Source of the DNA: CAWUEZ02 sp963921355
Lineage (GTDB): Bacteria; Pseudomonadota; Alphaproteobacteria; Thalassobaculales; Thalassobaculaceae
Reading direction: 5' to 3'
Assembly (NCBI GenBank): GCA_963921355.3
Contig: OZ001190.1
Location: 1-64,000, forward strand
DNA length: 64,000 nucleotides
The notes below the pieces were generated by a model, which saw only the letters and a program-made list of their open reading frames with translations, did no database searches and had not been told where the DNA came from. Shown here one piece after another: positions 39,787 through 49,900 of the stretch (the first letter of the stretch is position 1; every line of letters begins with the position of its first letter). The translations under genes and the position numbers were made by a program.

Positions 39787-40700
39787 GGTCCGACCCCGAT
39801 CATGCCGCGGACCGCGAACGCACTGATCAGCATTCCGAGGACATAGAATGTGGTGCCGGTGGCGTTGTACCAGGCCGCTTTGTCCTTGGGGTTCTCAAGC
39901 AGTCGCGGCATCAGCGTGATCTGCACCGCCAGAAGGGCAGCCACCACAGCGGCGTGCAGCGGTGCCTGCCAGCTGAACAGAAGCCCGACAACGACGACTT
40001 GCGGGGCGGCCATGACCACGCAGGCGAGGCGTGCCGCGCCGGCCACACCGAGGGTCACCGGCAGTGACTGGAGTCCGAGACGGCGATCGCCTTCCTCCGA
40101 CTTGAAGTCGTTCAACGCCATGATGCCGAAGGCACCGATGCTGTAGAGGACGGCGAGCCAAAGCACCGGCTCAGGCGGCAGCCCGCCGGCCATCGCGGCG
40201 GCGCCGGTGAACCAGGGCAGGCCCTCGTAGCACGCGCCGACGGCCGAACACCCGAACCAGCCATTGCGCTTCAGGCGGATCGGTGGCGCGCTGTAGGCCC
40301 ATGCCAGGACCAGCCCGACCGCAGCCGCGCCGAGCACCCAGGGGCCGATCCAGGCGGCAACGATCAGCGACAGGACCGACCAAACGACCCCGATCCAGAG
40401 GCCCCAGGTCCCCGGAACGCGGCCCGACGGGATGGGCCGGTGCGGTTCATTGATGGCGTCGACATGGCGGTCGAACCAATCGTTGACGGCCTGACTCGTT
40501 CCACAGACCAGAGGGCCGGCAAGCAGGACACCGGCCGCGAGCACCGTCCAGTTGTCGAGGACGCTCGCTCCGGACGACACCACTCCGCAGCCGAAAGCCC
40601 ACATCGGGGCGAACCATGTGATCGGCTTGAGCAGCTCCAGCACAGCCCCGGCGGTGGGAGCAGCAGGTGGTGATCCGGCGCTGACAATCGAGCGATCCAT
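39783..40700 (-). CDS. bchG: Bacteriochlorophyll synthase
   Basis: 305 residues, polytopic. The prenyltransferase Asp-rich motif is NDWFDRHVDAINEPHRPIPS, plus NDFKSEEGDRRLGLQSLPVT, both diagnostic for BchG/ChlG. It attaches the geranylgeranyl or phytyl tail to bacteriochlorophyllide. Its promoter region carries two PpsR-type boxes. Confidence 0.96.
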   Translation of the reverse strand: MDRSIVSAGSPPAAPTAGAVLELLKPITWFAPMWAFGCGVVSSGASVLDNWTVLAAGVLLAGPLVCGTSQAVNDWFDRHVDAINEPHRPIPSGRVPGTWGLWIGVVWSVLSLIVAAWIGPWVLGAAAVGLVLAWAYSAPPIRLKRNGWFGCSAVGACYEGLPWFTGAAAMAGGLPPEPVLWLAVLYSIGAFGIMALNDFKSEEGDRRLGLQSLPVTLGVAGAARLACVVMAAPQVVVVGLLFSWQAPLHAAVVAALLAVQITLMPRLLENPKDKAAWYNATGTTFYVLGMLISAFAVRGMIGVGP

Positions 40701-40703
40701 GAC

Positions 40704-40747
40704 CGTACAGTAAATTGGACACCAGAGAGCGTCAAGTTATCCTGACA
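40704..40747 (-). promoter_or_regulatory. Tandem PpsR/CrtJ boxes before bchG
   Basis: On the minus strand two sites of the TGT-N12-ACA class: TGTCAGGATAACTTGACG (40747-40730) and TGTCCAATTTACTGTACG (40721-40704), each with G instead of the last A. They are exactly 8 bp apart, the spacing known for tandem PpsR sites in Rhodobacter. A -35 TTGACG overlaps the first box and a weak -10 (TACTGT) overlaps the second, so repression is expected. The gap 40701-40815 has no gene. Confidence 0.75.
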
Positions 40748-40815
40748 CTCGAGCGCGATTCGACGACGCCTGGATGACGCAGTCTAAATAATTGGAATTA
40801 TGTGAAAAACAGAGA

Positions 40816-42306
40816 TCAGAGCTGCCGGTCGTCGTGACCGTCCAGGTCGCCCAGCCCGTAGCGTCTCAGCTTTGAGTACAGACTCTGGCGACTGAGACCC
40901 AGCATCTCGGCGGCCGAGGCTCGGTTGTCGCCGGTCAGTCCCAACGCGGTTTCGATGCAGAGACGCTCGATCACGTCCGTCGTCTCGCGCACCAGATCCT
41001 TGAGCGACACGCGACCGACCAGTTCGGTCAGCTGGCTGACAGAGCGTGGCAGGTCACCGCCCGTCGCCTCGAACCGGACCCGACGGTCAACCTTTCGGAT
41101 CGAGAACCCAAAGCCACTGCGGTCGTCGCCTTCGATCGTCACCCCTGCGACCTCAACCGATTCCTCGGAGCCGTAATCACCCGTCATGATGGTCGCGAAA
41201 CGGGAAATGGCCCCGTGCTTGCGCAGGTTGGCAACCAGGACATTGACATCAATCCCGGCCCGGCCGAGCCAGCGGTCAAGGGGCTCGCCGAGCGCCTGTT
41301 CCTCCGAAGCCAACTGGGCAAGATCCAATAACGCAGTGTTGGCAGCTTCGATGCAGCGGTCCTGATCCGTCACCACGAAAGCGTCCGGCATGCGCTGAAT
41401 GGCCGCCATGAAGGCGTCCTGAGCGCCGCGGCCCGCAGCATCGGCCTCGAGCCCGGCGGATGATACCCGCATCAGATAGAACGAGTCGTTCTCCTGACGA
41501 TAAATGGAGGCGCTGACCTGAACGGCTTCGCCGGTGGCCGCCAGTTCGGCCTCGACCATGTCGGACCGCCCGGTCGAGCGGACCGCTGTGAGCATCGCCA
41601 ACACGCCGTTCAAGCTGTCCAACGAGAAGATATCGCCGAGAACACGTCCGTTGAGGCGTTTCACATCCTCGTCCAGCACGCGACCGGCGGCCGGGTTCGC
41701 TTCCACGACCTTCCGGTTGGCAGCGTTGACGATCAGCAAACCTTCCGACGCGATGTGAAACAGCAGCCGGTAGCGGGTTTCCGAATGCCGCAGCTTTGCG
41801 TAATCGAGCTCCATCGAGATCTGTGCTTCGACCATGCGTTGCTGCATCGCGGCCAGACTGGTCAGCTCCCGACCCAACACCAGAATTCGGCCCGAGTCCT
41901 TGATCCGGATGGCGGCGTAGCGCACGGGCAGGTCCGATCCTCCGGGGCTCGGATGGTTTACCTGCCGCCAGCGGGTCGTAGCACCGGCATTCGCTTGACG
42001 GAGCAGTTCGTCGATCTTGGGGCGACTCTCGATCGTGACCGTCTCCTTCAGGGAGCGGCCGATCCATCCGGCGAAATCATTATAAGAAATCTCTTCATTG
42101 CCGACCGCGATATCCAGGACGGTTCCGTCTGGTTCGACGATCAGCGCGAGATCGGACGCCGTCGCGATGACCTCGGCGGCGAGCCCGGATTTCAGATCGC
42201 CCAAGTTCTTCTTGGGATTTCTGAACGGGGCCGGTGGTTCCGTCGAAAGCTGAAGATCTAGGGCCACACGATTCTCGCTTGCTCGTTCTTCCGGCGGCGG
42301 AATCAA
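40816..42306 (-). CDS. ppsR: PpsR/CrtJ photosynthesis repressor
   Basis: Up to 496 residues. PAS domains (for example around LLFHIASEGLLIVNAANRKV and AFMAAIQRMPDAFVVTDQDR) and a C-terminal Fis-type HTH, SAAEMLGLSRQSLYSKLRRY, are as in PpsR. It represses bch, crt and puc genes under oxygen, binding TGT-N12-ACA boxes. The frame has no ATG near its 5' end; I give the TTG at 42306, but a GTG at 42267 is also possible. Upstream is ppaA. Confidence 0.92.
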   Translation of the reverse strand: MIPPPEERASENRVALDLQLSTEPPAPFRNPKKNLGDLKSGLAAEVIATASDLALIVEPDGTVLDIAVGNEEISYNDFAGWIGRSLKETVTIESRPKIDELLRQANAGATTRWRQVNHPSPGGSDLPVRYAAIRIKDSGRILVLGRELTSLAAMQQRMVEAQISMELDYAKLRHSETRYRLLFHIASEGLLIVNAANRKVVEANPAAGRVLDEDVKRLNGRVLGDIFSLDSLNGVLAMLTAVRSTGRSDMVEAELAATGEAVQVSASIYRQENDSFYLMRVSSAGLEADAAGRGAQDAFMAAIQRMPDAFVVTDQDRCIEAANTALLDLAQLASEEQALGEPLDRWLGRAGIDVNVLVANLRKHGAISRFATIMTGDYGSEESVEVAGVTIEGDDRSGFGFSIRKVDRRVRFEATGGDLPRSVSQLTELVGRVSLKDLVRETTDVIERLCIETALGLTGDNRASAAEMLGLSRQSLYSKLRRYGLGDLDGHDDRQL

Positions 42307-42360
42307 CCTGAATGGTGTCTCCCACCGTCTGTCTTTCTCCGCACACCCCCGATGGCGCGG

Positions 42361-43227
42361 CTAGAAACTCAGTCCCGCAGACCTCACGAGGCGCTGCGCT
42401 TGGACGACGCCCTCCCTGCCGTCAAGTGCCATGGCGTCGGCGCCAACACGCTCGACCCAATCGGGGTGATCCACGAACACCGGACCACCCACCAGAACAG
42501 AAACATCGCTTTTAGACGACATTGATCTTAATGACCCGATAACGGAAGCCAAACGGTCAATCAAGACCTCACTGCTAAGTGAAAACCCAATCAGCGACAC
42601 AGGACGCGCCTCAATCGCCTCCAGAATCTCCGCCTCGTCGCGCGGCAGAACATCGCTGATCGACCATCCGGCCCGGCGAAAAAACTCGGCGACCATGGTG
42701 ATCCCGAAGGTGTGCTGTTCACCCGGCGCGGGCAGGATCATCGCGGTCATCGAATGCTGGGTCGGGTCGACATCGAAGTCGAGCCGGGACGCCAGGTCAT
42801 GCATGATCCGCTGCAAGCGGGCGACGCCGACGGTCACCTCCGTGAAGGTGCACCGATCGGTTTCCCAATACTCTCCCAGTAGCCGGGCACTCGGTGCCAG
42901 CAGGTCAAGGAAAAGGTCCTCGGTCCGCACGCCGCGCGCTTCCAACTCCGCAGTGAAAGCCAGGCCTGCCGCATCACTTCCAGTCACCGCCAGACGGACA
43001 AACGCTTCTATGTCGCTGCGGCCGGTTTCAGCTGTGGACCCGCCGTCCTCCAAAGCCGCCACCAAACCGTGGGCGAGCATCAGCCGCGGGATCACCTCAG
43101 TCTGTATGGTTGTCAACAGAGGTTGACGAAGACCCAGTTCCAAGGAGCGCGTGTTCGATCCGGGCCTTTGGGGTTCTCTCGCCGACCCTCGGTCCGCTTC
43201 CTGCGCCGCCTCTCGAAGTCCAGGCAT
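42361..43227 (-). CDS. ppaA: PpaA/AerR-type cobalamin-binding regulator
   Basis: 288 residues. I take the ATG at 43227, which has GGGAGGC seven bases before it, rather than the GTG at 43329. The B12-binding region contains PAPGEQHTFGITMVAEFFRR followed by AGWSI; the His in GEQHTFG is the expected axial ligand and SLIGFSLSSEV the middle strand. PpaA/AerR bind cobalamin in the dark state and modulate PpsR/CrtJ. The neighbouring ppsR fits this role. Confidence 0.9.
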   Translation of the reverse strand: MPGLREAAQEADRGSAREPQRPGSNTRSLELGLRQPLLTTIQTEVIPRLMLAHGLVAALEDGGSTAETGRSDIEAFVRLAVTGSDAAGLAFTAELEARGVRTEDLFLDLLAPSARLLGEYWETDRCTFTEVTVGVARLQRIMHDLASRLDFDVDPTQHSMTAMILPAPGEQHTFGITMVAEFFRRAGWSISDVLPRDEAEILEAIEARPVSLIGFSLSSEVLIDRLASVIGSLRSMSSKSDVSVLVGGPVFVDHPDWVERVGADAMALDGREGVVQAQRLVRSAGLSF

Positions 43228-43404
43228 AACCAAGCCTCCCTTTAGTCGCGCGTAGCGGCATGTTTGATGAGCCACTCGCACGGAGGGCTCGCCCTTCGTT
43301 GGGGCGAGTCTCCTTATCAGGCCGGTCACCCCAACTTAACCACCTCCCGCCGCTGATGGGAAGGGTTCTACCGTCAGATGAATTAGGAAACGCCTCGGCG
43401 AAAA

Positions 43405-43462
43405 TGTAAAGCTAGATTTACGTCTAGCTAGATTGACACTCCGCTGAAAAGCGACTTAGACT
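43405..43462 (+). promoter_or_regulatory. Composite PpsR box and promoter of the bchFNB... operon
   Basis: 43405-43438 holds two overlapping TGT-N12-ACA class sites: TGTAAAGCTAGATTTACG and CGTCTAGCTAGATTGACA, sharing a CG so that the whole is a near-palindrome centred on ACGT. The end of the second box is also the -35 TTGACA (43433-43438); TAGACT at 43457-43462 is a possible -10 with 18-base spacing. PpsR bound here would block the promoter of the 16-kb rightward operon. The rest of 43228-43518 holds no gene. Confidence 0.72.
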
Positions 43463-43518
43463 CCTGCCCAAGCAGCTCGCACGAATAATTTTTCGCTGCC
43501 AAAGCAAGGGGTTGCGGG

Positions 43519-44043
43519 ATGCAGACGAACAGGGAGAAGCGCCACCCGTGTCTGCCGCTCTATACGGCGGAAGAGCGTCGTCGGCGCGATGCGTCCCGGT
43601 GGACCTTGGTTCAAGGCATCCTGGCACCGGCCCAGTTCGCCGTCTTCCTGATCAGCCTGGCTCTGGTGATCCGATTCCTGGTCACAGGTGAGGGCGCCGA
43701 GTCGGCCGCGGTCTCAGTCGTGATCAAGACCCTGGTGCTCTACACCATCATGGTGACCGGCTCGATCTGGGAAAAAGAGGTCTTCGGCAAGTACCTGTTC
43801 GCCCGTCCGTTCTTCTGGGAAGACGTGGTCAGCATGGGTGTGATGGCCCTCCACACGCTGTACGTGGTGATGCTGTTCGCCGGCATCGGCAGCACACTCG
43901 AACAGATGGTGGTCGCGCTTGCAGCCTATGCGGCCTACGTCGTGAATGCCGCCCAGTTCGTCCTCAAGCTCCGCGCTGCCCGGCGCGAGCGCCCGACCCC
44001 GAGCCATGAACTCCCGGACGCCACTCTGGAGGCGGCCCGATGA
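43519..44043 (+). CDS. bchF: 3-Vinyl-bacteriochlorophyllide hydratase
   Basis: 174 residues, membrane protein with four predicted helices (FAVFLISLALVIRFLV, VIKTLVLYTIMVTGSIWEKE, VSMGVMALHTLYVVMLFAGI, MVVALAAYAAYVVNAAQFVL). The WEKEVFGKYLFARPFFWEDV segment is typical of BchF. It adds water to the C3 vinyl group on the way to bacteriochlorophyllide a. First gene of the long rightward operon; ATGA overlap with bchN. Confidence 0.95.
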   Translation: MQTNREKRHPCLPLYTAEERRRRDASRWTLVQGILAPAQFAVFLISLALVIRFLVTGEGAESAAVSVVIKTLVLYTIMVTGSIWEKEVFGKYLFARPFFWEDVVSMGVMALHTLYVVMLFAGIGSTLEQMVVALAAYAAYVVNAAQFVLKLRAARRERPTPSHELPDATLEAAR

Positions 44044-45338
44044 GCGGCCTCGCCCCCGACATCGGCAGACCCGCTCCGGCCACCGGCGGCTGCAGCGATG
44101 CCCCGGTCCTGCGAGAGCGCGGACAGCGCGAAGTGTTCTGCGGCCTGACCGGCATCGTCTGGCTGCACCGCAAAATCCAGGACGCGTTCTTTCTGATCGT
44201 CGGGTCGCGGACCTGTGCCCATCTGATGCAGTCCGCCGCCGGCGTCATGATCTTCGCCGAACCCCGGTTCGCGACCGCGATCATCGAGGAGCGCGACCTG
44301 GCCGGCCTCGCCGATGCGAATGATGAGTTGGACCGGGTCGTCAGCCAATTGCTGGCCCGGCGCCCCGACATCAAGATGCTGTTCCTCGTCGGATCCTGCC
44401 CGTCGGAGGTGATCAAGCTTGATCTGTCGCGCGCCGCGCAGCGGTTGTCGAAGACCTACTCCCCGGACGTCCGGATCCTGAGTTATTCCGGAAGCGGGAT
44501 CGAGACCACCTTCACCCAGGGTGAGGACAACTGCCTCAGCGCCATGGTGGGCGATCTTCCCGACGCCGCGCCTGACGCCGAACCGTCGCTGCTGATCGTC
44601 GGTACGCTGGCAGATGTGGTCGAGGACCAGTTCCGGCGGCTGTTCGCGGAACTCGGTATTGAACAGGTCGCGTTCTTTCCGCCGCGGCGTTCGGATGCGC
44701 TGCCCGCGATTGGGTCCAAGACCAGAATGCTGCTGGCGCAGCCGTTCCTGGCAGAGACCGCGCGCCTGCTTGAGAACCGGGGCGTCCAGCGGCTCAAGGC
44801 CCCCTTCCCACTGGGCGCGGAAGGCACGACTCTCTGGCTGAAATCGGCCGCTGAGGCCTTCGCGGTCGACCAGACCCGGTTTGACGCCGTGGTGGCCCGT
44901 CCCCGGGAGCGGGCGAACCAGGCCCTGGCGAGATATCGCGAGGCCCTGAGCGGCAAATCGATCTTCTTTTTCCCCGACAGCCAGCTCGAGATTCCCCTGG
45001 CGCGCTTTCTGGCCCGCGAACTCGACATGCTGCCGCTGGAAGTCGGGACGCCCTATCTGCATCGCGCCCATATGGCCAGCGATCTGGCGCTGCTGCCCGC
45101 CGGCGCCCAGCTTTCCGAAGGCCAGCACGTCGACAGCCAGCTGGATCGCTGCCGGGCGGCCGAGCCCGACCTGGTGGTCTGCGGGTTGGGCCTGGCCAAT
45201 CCGCTCGAGGCCGAAGGCATGGCGACCAAATGGGCGATCGAGCTGGTGTTCACCCCGATCCAGGGTTTCGACCAGGCCGCCGATCTGGCGGAACTCTTCG
45301 CCCGGCCGCTGGCCCGCCGAAAGCGGCTGGAGGTCTGA
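44040..45338 (+). CDS. bchN: Light-independent protochlorophyllide reductase subunit N
   Basis: 432 residues. Cluster-binding Cys are in VFCGLTGIVWLHRKI, GSRTCAHLMQS and GSCPSEVIK. With BchB it forms the NifDK-like catalytic component that reduces ring D of protochlorophyllide, fed by BchL. Two bases separate it from bchB. Confidence 0.97.
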   Translation: MSGLAPDIGRPAPATGGCSDAPVLRERGQREVFCGLTGIVWLHRKIQDAFFLIVGSRTCAHLMQSAAGVMIFAEPRFATAIIEERDLAGLADANDELDRVVSQLLARRPDIKMLFLVGSCPSEVIKLDLSRAAQRLSKTYSPDVRILSYSGSGIETTFTQGEDNCLSAMVGDLPDAAPDAEPSLLIVGTLADVVEDQFRRLFAELGIEQVAFFPPRRSDALPAIGSKTRMLLAQPFLAETARLLENRGVQRLKAPFPLGAEGTTLWLKSAAEAFAVDQTRFDAVVARPRERANQALARYREALSGKSIFFFPDSQLEIPLARFLARELDMLPLEVGTPYLHRAHMASDLALLPAGAQLSEGQHVDSQLDRCRAAEPDLVVCGLGLANPLEAEGMATKWAIELVFTPIQGFDQAADLAELFARPLARRKRLEV

Positions 45339-45340
45339 CG

Positions 45341-46927
45341 ATGAAGCTCACCGTCTGGACCTACGAAGGCCCTCCCCATGTCGGCGCAATGCGAGTCGCA
45401 ACGGCGATGAAGGGGCTGCACTACGTGCTGCATGCGCCGCAGGGCGACACCTACGCCGACCTGCTGTTCACCATGATCGAACGCCTGCCATACCGGCCGC
45501 CGGTGACCTACACGACATTTCAGGCACGCGACCTCGGGTCGGACACCGCGGAACTGTTCAAGACGGCGCTTGGCGATGCCTATGAGCGTTTCAAACCGGA
45601 AGCCGTCATGGTCGGTGCCTCCTGCACGGCCGAACTGATCCAGGACGATCCGGGCGGACTCGGCCGCACCCTGGGCCTGCCGGTCCCGGTCGTGCCACTG
45701 GAACTGCCCTCCTATCAGCGCAAGGAGAACTGGGGCGCCTCGGAAACCTTTTACCGCCTGGTGCGGGCCTTCGCCTCGCCGCATGCCCCCGCGTCCGGCA
45801 CCGAGCGACCCGTTCGCGGGCCTGGCCGGCGGCCAAGCTGCAATCTTCTGGGCCCGACCGCTCTCGGCTTCCGCCACCGCGACGACGTCACCGAGGTGAC
45901 CCGGCTCCTGGAACGGCTGGGTGTCGAGGTGCGCACCGTCGCCCCACTGGGGGCCCGGCCGAGCGATCTGGCCACGCTCGGCGAGGCGGATTTCAACGTC
46001 GTCCTGTATCCCGAAATCGCCGATGTCGCGGCACGCTGGCTGGAACGCACGTTCAAACAACCCCGCACCACGACCGTGCCGATCGGCGTGGGGGCAACCC
46101 GTGCCTTCATCCGTGAAGTCGCCGATATCGCTGGGATCGATCCCGGCGCAGCCCTGGCCGAGGCCGATACCCGCCTGCCCTGGTACTCCCGGTCGGTCGA
46201 CAGCAACTACCTGACCGGCAAGCGGGTTTTCATCTTCGGCGATGCCACCCATGCGGTCGCCGCCGCCCGTGTGGCCGCCAACGAGTTCGCGTTCGATGTG
46301 GTCGGCGTCGGCACCTACGACCGGGGCTTCGCCCGCGACGTGCGCGCGGTTGCCGACGAACTCGGTTGCGACCCGTTGATCACCGACGACTACCTCGAAG
46401 TCGAAGACCGGATCACCGAGTTGCAGCCCGAACTGGTGCTCGGCACCCAGATGGAACGGCATATCGCCAAGCGGCTGGGCATCGGCTGCGCGGTGATCTC
46501 TGCGCCGGTCCACGTTCAGGATTTCCCCGCCCGCTATGCCCCGCAGATGGGCTTCGAGGGCGCAAACGTCCTCTGGGATACCTGGGTCCATCCGCTGGTC
46601 ATGGGGCTCGAGGAACACCTGCTGACCATGTTCCGCGATGATTTCGAGTTCCACGACGGATCCGGCGCGTCGCACCACGGTGGACAGCCGCAGCCGAAGC
46701 CGAGCCCTGTCGATGACGCCGGCGCCGACGCGACGGTGGCCACCCTTCCCCTGCCGACAGCCGACAGCGTGTCGTGGGAACCCGAGGCCGAGAAAGAACT
46801 CCGCAAGATCCCGTTCTTCGTGCGCGGCAAGGCGCGCCGCAACACCGAAACCTTCGCCCGCGATCGCCAGATCGCAACGATCACAATAGAGACCCTGTAC
46901 GATGCCAAGGCGCACTTCGCCCGCTGA
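45341..46927 (+). CDS. bchB: Light-independent protochlorophyllide reductase subunit B
   Basis: 528 residues from MKLTVWTYEGPPHVGAMRVA. The fourth cluster ligand is Asp in APQGDTYADLLFT, and the Cys in VGASCTAELIQ and the conserved C-terminal HxxR region are present. The last 26 bases overlap the start of bchH in another frame. Confidence 0.97.
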   Translation: MKLTVWTYEGPPHVGAMRVATAMKGLHYVLHAPQGDTYADLLFTMIERLPYRPPVTYTTFQARDLGSDTAELFKTALGDAYERFKPEAVMVGASCTAELIQDDPGGLGRTLGLPVPVVPLELPSYQRKENWGASETFYRLVRAFASPHAPASGTERPVRGPGRRPSCNLLGPTALGFRHRDDVTEVTRLLERLGVEVRTVAPLGARPSDLATLGEADFNVVLYPEIADVAARWLERTFKQPRTTTVPIGVGATRAFIREVADIAGIDPGAALAEADTRLPWYSRSVDSNYLTGKRVFIFGDATHAVAAARVAANEFAFDVVGVGTYDRGFARDVRAVADELGCDPLITDDYLEVEDRITELQPELVLGTQMERHIAKRLGIGCAVISAPVHVQDFPARYAPQMGFEGANVLWDTWVHPLVMGLEEHLLTMFRDDFEFHDGSGASHHGGQPQPKPSPVDDAGADATVATLPLPTADSVSWEPEAEKELRKIPFFVRGKARRNTETFARDRQIATITIETLYDAKAHFAR

Positions 46928-49900
46928 TCCGACGCCGATCCGCGTCGTGCTGGTGACCCTGGACGGTCACGCGGCCGGGGCTGCGCAACGTGCCGCCAAG
47001 GAACTCAGGCGCGACCTGCCGGGGTTGACCTTCGCGTTCCACGCCGCCGCCGATTGGGACATTGATCCGGACAGCCTGAGCCGGTGCATCGCCGACATCG
47101 AAAGCGGCGACGTGATCATCGCCACGATGCTGTTCACCGACAGCCACATCCAGGCGATCCTGCCGACGCTTCAGGCCCGCCGCGATCAATGCGACGCCAT
47201 GGTCTGTGCCATGTCGGCCGGCGAGATCGTCAAGCTGACCCGTATGGGCGGCTTCGCGATGGACGGCAGCCAATCGGGGCCGTTGGCGCTGCTGAAGCGG
47301 CTGCGCGGCAAGCGGGGCACCGGCCCTTCGAAGAACGCCTCTTCGGGCGCCGGGCAGATGGCGATGCTGCGGCGCATTCCGCGGATTCTGCGTTTCATTC
47401 CCGGATCCGCCCAGGACGTTCGGGCTTACTTCCTGACACTGCAATACTGGCTGGCCGGGTCCGAGCGGAACATCGCCAACCTGGTCCGGCTGTTGGTCGA
47501 CCGGTACGCCGATGGGCCGCGACGCTCCCTGCGCGGCACGATCAAGGCCGGCGTACCGGTCGACTATCCCGATGTCGGCGTTTACCACCCGTCGCTCCAA
47601 GGGCTGATGGGCGAGGATGCCGACGCCCTGCCGACGCCGCCCCGGCCGGTCGGCACCGTTGGGCTGCTGGTCATGCGCTCCTACGTGCTGTCCGGAGATA
47701 CCGGCCACTACGACGGCGTGATCCGGACGCTCGAGGCCAGAGGTTTGCGCGTCGTTCCAACCTTCGCCAGCGGCCTGGACGCCCGGCCGGCGATCGAACG
47801 GTTCTTCATGGCGCCGGATGGCACCGCACGGATCGATGCCCTGGTCTCACTGACCGGATTCTCCCTGGTCGGAGGACCGGCCTACAACGACAGCCCGGCG
47901 GCGGAAGAGATCCTGGCACGGCTCGACGTTCCGTACGTCGCCGCCCACGCCCTCGAGTTTCAGACGCTTGAGCAGTGGACCGCCGACGACCGGGGCTTGT
48001 CGCCTGTCGAGTCGACGATCATGGTTGCGATCCCCGAGCTCGACGGCGCGACCGGACCGATCGTGTTTGGTGGTCGTGGCGCCGAGGCGAGCCGGCGTGG
48101 CGTTCGCGAGATGACGGCGATCGACGAGCGCGTCGAACGGCTCGCCGGCCGGGTCGCGAAGCTGGTCCAACTGCGCCGGACGCCGATCGCCGACCGGCGG
48201 ATCGCGGCCCTGATCTTCAATTTCCCGCCGAATGCCGGCGCCACCGGAACAGCGGCCCATCTGGATGTCTTCCAGTCGCTGCACAACACGCTGACCGCCA
48301 TGGCGGGGGCAGGCTACACCGTCGACCTGCCAGAAAGCGCCGAAGCCCTGCGCGATCGTATTCTCGGCGGTAACGCACAGAACCTGGGCGCCGAAGCCAA
48401 TGTCCATGCCAGGATCCCGGCCGACGACCACGTGCGCCGCGAACCCCATCTCAAGGAAATCGAAGCGCAATGGGGCAGCGCGCCCGGCAAGCAGCAGACC
48501 GACGGCCGCTCCATCCACGTGCTCGGCGCGACGTTCGGCAATGTCTTCGTCGGCGTGCAACCGGCCTTCGGCTATGAAGGCGACCCGATGCGGCTGCTCT
48601 TCGAGAAGGGCTTCGCACCGACTCACGCGTTCTCGGCCTTCTATCGGTGGGTACGGGAAGACTACGGCGCCGACGCGATCCTGCACTTCGGCACCCACGG
48701 CGCGCTTGAGTTCATGCCCGGCAAGCAGACCGGGCTCGGCGCAGACTGCTGGCCCGATCGGTTGATCGGCGATACGCCGAACTTCTACCTCTATGCCGCC
48801 AACAATCCCTCGGAAGCGGCGATCGCCAAACGTCGGTCCGGCGCCACCCTGATCAGCTACCTCACTCCGTCGGTCACCCATGCCGGTCTGTATCGCGGCC
48901 TGCTCGACCTCAAGGGTTCCATCGACCGCTGGCGCGGACTGGATCCCGCCGCCGAGATCGAGCGCGAGCGCCTGGCGTCGGTCATTCAGGCCCAGGCCGC
49001 GGCGGTCGACCTCGCCGAGGCCGAGCCCCTTTGGGAGGGCGATCTCGACGCCACAGTGTTGGACCTCGCGCGTGCCGTCACCGAACTCGAGCAGACGCTG
49101 ATCCCGAACGGGCTGCACACGGTCGGCGCCCCGCCGGAGCGGGCCGAGCGTCTTGAGCTGCTGCAGATCATGGCCGAGTCGATGTTCGGCGAGGTCATCG
49201 ACGACAAGACGCTGGGTGCCCTGGTTGACGCGCGCAACCCCGAGAAAGCCCTGAAGGCCGCCGGCATCGCTGCCGATGCGGCCGCCCTGGAAAGCCTGCG
49301 CGAGTTGGCCAGGGCCGCCCGCCTGATGGGCGAGGACCATGAGACCGCCGGCATCCTGCAGGCACTCGACGGCCGCTTTATCCGGCCGGCCCCCGGCGGC
49401 GATCTTCTGCGCTCGCCGGCCATCCTGCCAACCGGCCGCAACGTCCACGGCTTCGATCCCTATCGGCTGCCGAGCGCCTTCGCGATGGCAGACGGCGCGG
49501 CCCAGGCCCAGCGGATCATCGATCGCCACATCGAGGACGGCAACGGCGTGCCGGAATCCGTCGCGCTCGTGCTGTGGGGGACCGACAACCTGAAGAGCGA
49601 AGGGTGCCCGATCGGCCAGGCGCTGTCCCTGATGGGCGCCAGGCCGCGGTTCGACAGCTACGGCCGGCTGTGCGGGGCGGCGCTGATCCCGCTCGAAGAG
49701 CTCGGCCGGCCGCGGATCGACGTGGTCATGACCCTCTCGGGCATTTTCCGCGACCTCCTGCCGCTGCAGGTCCAGCTGCTGGCGGAGGCCGCCTGGCTGG
49801 CGGCATCGGCCGACGAACCGCTGGAACACAACGCCGTGCGGCGCCATGCCCTCGCCTATTCCGAGACCCATGGCTGCGATCTCGAGACCGCCGCCTTGCG

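Noticed and set aside
38472..39846. Plus-strand frames opposite the bch2-type transporter.
   Set aside because: Arg/His/Gln-rich antisense shadow of a twelve-helix membrane protein gene.
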